Shown in pieces: positions 62,818 to 64,000 of a stretch of 64,000 bases of DNA (position 1 is the stretch's first letter; the number at the start of each line of letters is the position of its first letter). A program made the translations under genes and the position numbers. Source of the stretch: UBA5070 sp035604215 (GTDB lineage: Bacteria; Fibrobacterota; Fibrobacteria; UBA5070); assembly GCA_035604215.1 (NCBI GenBank), contig DATNIW010000073.1, positions 1-64,000 of the forward strand, in the 5' to 3' direction. The notes under the pieces were generated by a model that saw nothing but the letters and a program-made list of their open reading frames with translations, had not been told where the DNA came from and ran no database searches.

Positions 62818-64000
62818 TCACTTCTTGACGAAGATCTCTTCGATGTCGTGCAGCGCGCCGCCCAGCGGCGTCGGATCCACGTTCCCGAAGCGGTCGCGAA
62901 CGGCCGTCATGTACTCGGGATGGCCCAGGTACACCATGGGTTGCTCCTCGCGCACCACGGCCTGGAGTCGGTCGTAGGCGCGCTTGCGCACGGTGGTGTC
63001 CACGCTGCGCACCCCCGCCGAAACCAAGCTGTCGAGCTCCCGCTCCCACGGGGTGGACGGCGTCCTCTGGCGCGGATACCATTCGTGGGTGCGCCCCGAA
63101 CTGATCCACACGTTGGCTCCGAAATGGGGCTCCGAGCCGCCCGTCAGTCCGAGCATGACCACGTCCCAGTCGAAGGTGGCGTCCAGACGGCTGACCAGGG
63201 CGTTGAACTCCACCTGGGTGAACACCACGTCGATCCCGAGCGAGGTCAGGTCCTTGCGGACCAGGCCGGCGGTCTCGATCCGCGACTGGTTCTCCGCGTT
63301 GGTGAGCAGCGTGAACTTGATCGGATTCCCCTTCGGGTCGCGGAGCTTGCCGTCCGACCCGAGAACGTACCCGCCCGCGGCGAGTTCCGCGCGCGCGCTG
63401 TCGAGGTTCCGCACCAGCGGGGGCAGCTTGGAATTCCACCAATATCCGGAACTCGGGGAGAAAGGACCGTTGGCGTCCGACCCAAGGCCGTTCCAGACGA
63501 TGTCGCGGATGGCCTTGCGGTCGATGGCCCAGCTCACGGCGCGGCGGAAGTGGACGTCGCGGAACCACGCGAGCTTGACGGGATCGACGTAGGGTCTTCC
63601 CACCGGATCCCTGTCCATGTTCTGGTTGAAGACCAGGAAGAGCTGCGCCAGCGTCGGGCCGAGCTTCCGGACGGTGAACTTCCCCTCCTGCTCCAGCGGC
63701 TTGATCACGGGAAAGTCCTGGGGCACCACGTCCAGTTCGTCGATCTCCCCGGCCTTGAACTTCAGGACCTCCGATTTCTGGTCCTGCACGACCGTGACCA
63801 GGACGGTGTCCAGATACGGCAGATCCTGTCCTTTCGCGTCCTTCTTCCAGTAGAACGGATTGCGGACGAACACGCCGCGGCTCCCTCCCTCGTACCGCGA
63901 GAGCTTGAAGGGTCCGGTCCCCACCAGCGAGTCGGGCGGGGTGTCGATTCCGTAGGCCGAGTTGAAGGCGTGGCCGGTCCGGCCCGAAAGTCGGGCCTTG
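62818..64000 (-). CDS. ABC substrate-binding protein, family 5 (OppA/DppA-like), 5' end outside window
   Basis: At least 393 codons are visible; the reading frame runs off the right edge, so the signal peptide and lipobox are missing. The family-5 pattern is clear: VGTGPFKLSRYEGG, VRNPFYWKKD, VRKLGPTLAQLFLVFNQN, VHFRRAVSWAIDRKAI, and LLTNAENQSRIETAGLVRKDLTSLGIDV. Delivers peptides (or nickel, haem or oligosaccharides in related systems) to the permeases encoded downstream. First gene of the importer operon as visible. Confidence 0.9.
   Translation of the reverse strand, partial: KARLSGRTGHAFNSAYGIDTPPDSLVGTGPFKLSRYEGGSRGVFVRNPFYWKKDAKGQDLPYLDTVLVTVVQDQKSEVLKFKAGEIDELDVVPQDFPVIKPLEQEGKFTVRKLGPTLAQLFLVFNQNMDRDPVGRPYVDPVKLAWFRDVHFRRAVSWAIDRKAIRDIVWNGLGSDANGPFSPSSGYWWNSKLPPLVRNLDSARAELAAGGYVLGSDGKLRDPKGNPIKFTLLTNAENQSRIETAGLVRKDLTSLGIDVVFTQVEFNALVSRLDATFDWDVVMLGLTGGSEPHFGANVWISSGRTHEWYPRQRTPSTPWERELDSLVSAGVRSVDTTVRKRAYDRLQAVVREEQPMVYLGHPEYMTAVRDRFGNVDPTPLGGALHDIEEIFVKK

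Noticed and set aside
1..64000. tRNA or rRNA genes and mobile elements
   Set aside because: Gaps between genes are short and were read for cloverleaf, rRNA and inverted-terminal-repeat patterns; none was convincing.

Overview
The window is GC-rich, gene-dense bacterial chromosome carrying 43 protein genes, the last cut by the right edge. I see no tRNA, rRNA, CRISPR array, transposase or phage gene. The best taxonomic guess is the Fibrobacterota / FCB superphylum. The evidence is a full-length SprA-type type IX secretion (T9SS) translocon protein, two giant multidomain GH9 cellulase-like proteins with FlgD-like C-terminal domains and a shared basic tail, a DUF2147 protein, and several gene starts preceded by TAGGTTTG-like boxes resembling the Bacteroidota -7 element TAnnTTTG. 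This placement is inference from gene content.

Layout. 0-12.9 kb (+): hisS, mutL (closed by a strong terminator), sprA, rng and argD. 12.9-17.6 kb (-): a tight operon of TPR protein, geranylgeranyl-reductase-like flavoprotein, 153-aa duplicated-domain protein, PilT-like ATPase with an extra N-terminal domain, and bacteriohemerythrin. 17.7-23.7 kb (+): aroD, a peptidase/beta-propeller/barrel protein, a PTS IIA protein, a WecG-type glycosyltransferase and rfbD, nearly all overlapping. 23.8-25.3 kb (-): polyprenyl glycosylphosphotransferase. 25.3-27.1 kb: a gene-free stretch with DnaA-box-like sites, then dnaA. 27.1-28.3 kb (-): DUF2147 and DsbA-like periplasmic proteins. 28.4-33.7 kb (+): SulP transporter, lipoprotein, a membrane-anchored Cas4-like Fe-S protein lacking its nuclease residues, and an overlapping RelA/SpoT-TPR protein. 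33.8-47.4 kb (+): the two GH9 proteins. 47.4-49.5 kb: HTH-PAS regulator, then ftsB and dprA on the minus strand. 49.6-51.8 kb (+): a 615-aa-class conserved unknown overlapping an HsdR-N-like PD-(D/E)XK protein. 51.8-53.2 kb (-): glgA. 53.4-57.1 kb (+): four type IV pilin-like genes. 57.2-58.8 kb (+): motA-motB. 58.8-64.0 kb (-): a complete oligopeptide/dipeptide ABC importer operon with GTGA overlaps throughout.

Functional picture. SprA would export the FlgD-tailed GH9 proteins, suggesting surface cellulose or beta-glucan attack. The pilins and PilT-like motor suggest surface motility or adhesion. The ABC importer and GlgA fit nutrient uptake and storage. WecG, RfbD and the phosphotransferase belong to surface polysaccharide synthesis.

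Most noteworthy: several proteins have recognisable folds but altered key residues (MutL endonuclease site, DnaA arginine-finger region, GlgA Lys15, one GH9 catalytic base, the Cas4-like Glu/Lys pair). There is also an undescribed-looking membrane Cas4-like/RelA-TPR gene pair, a perfect palindromic repeat between two convergent gene pairs, and evidence for many leaderless or nearly leaderless transcripts.
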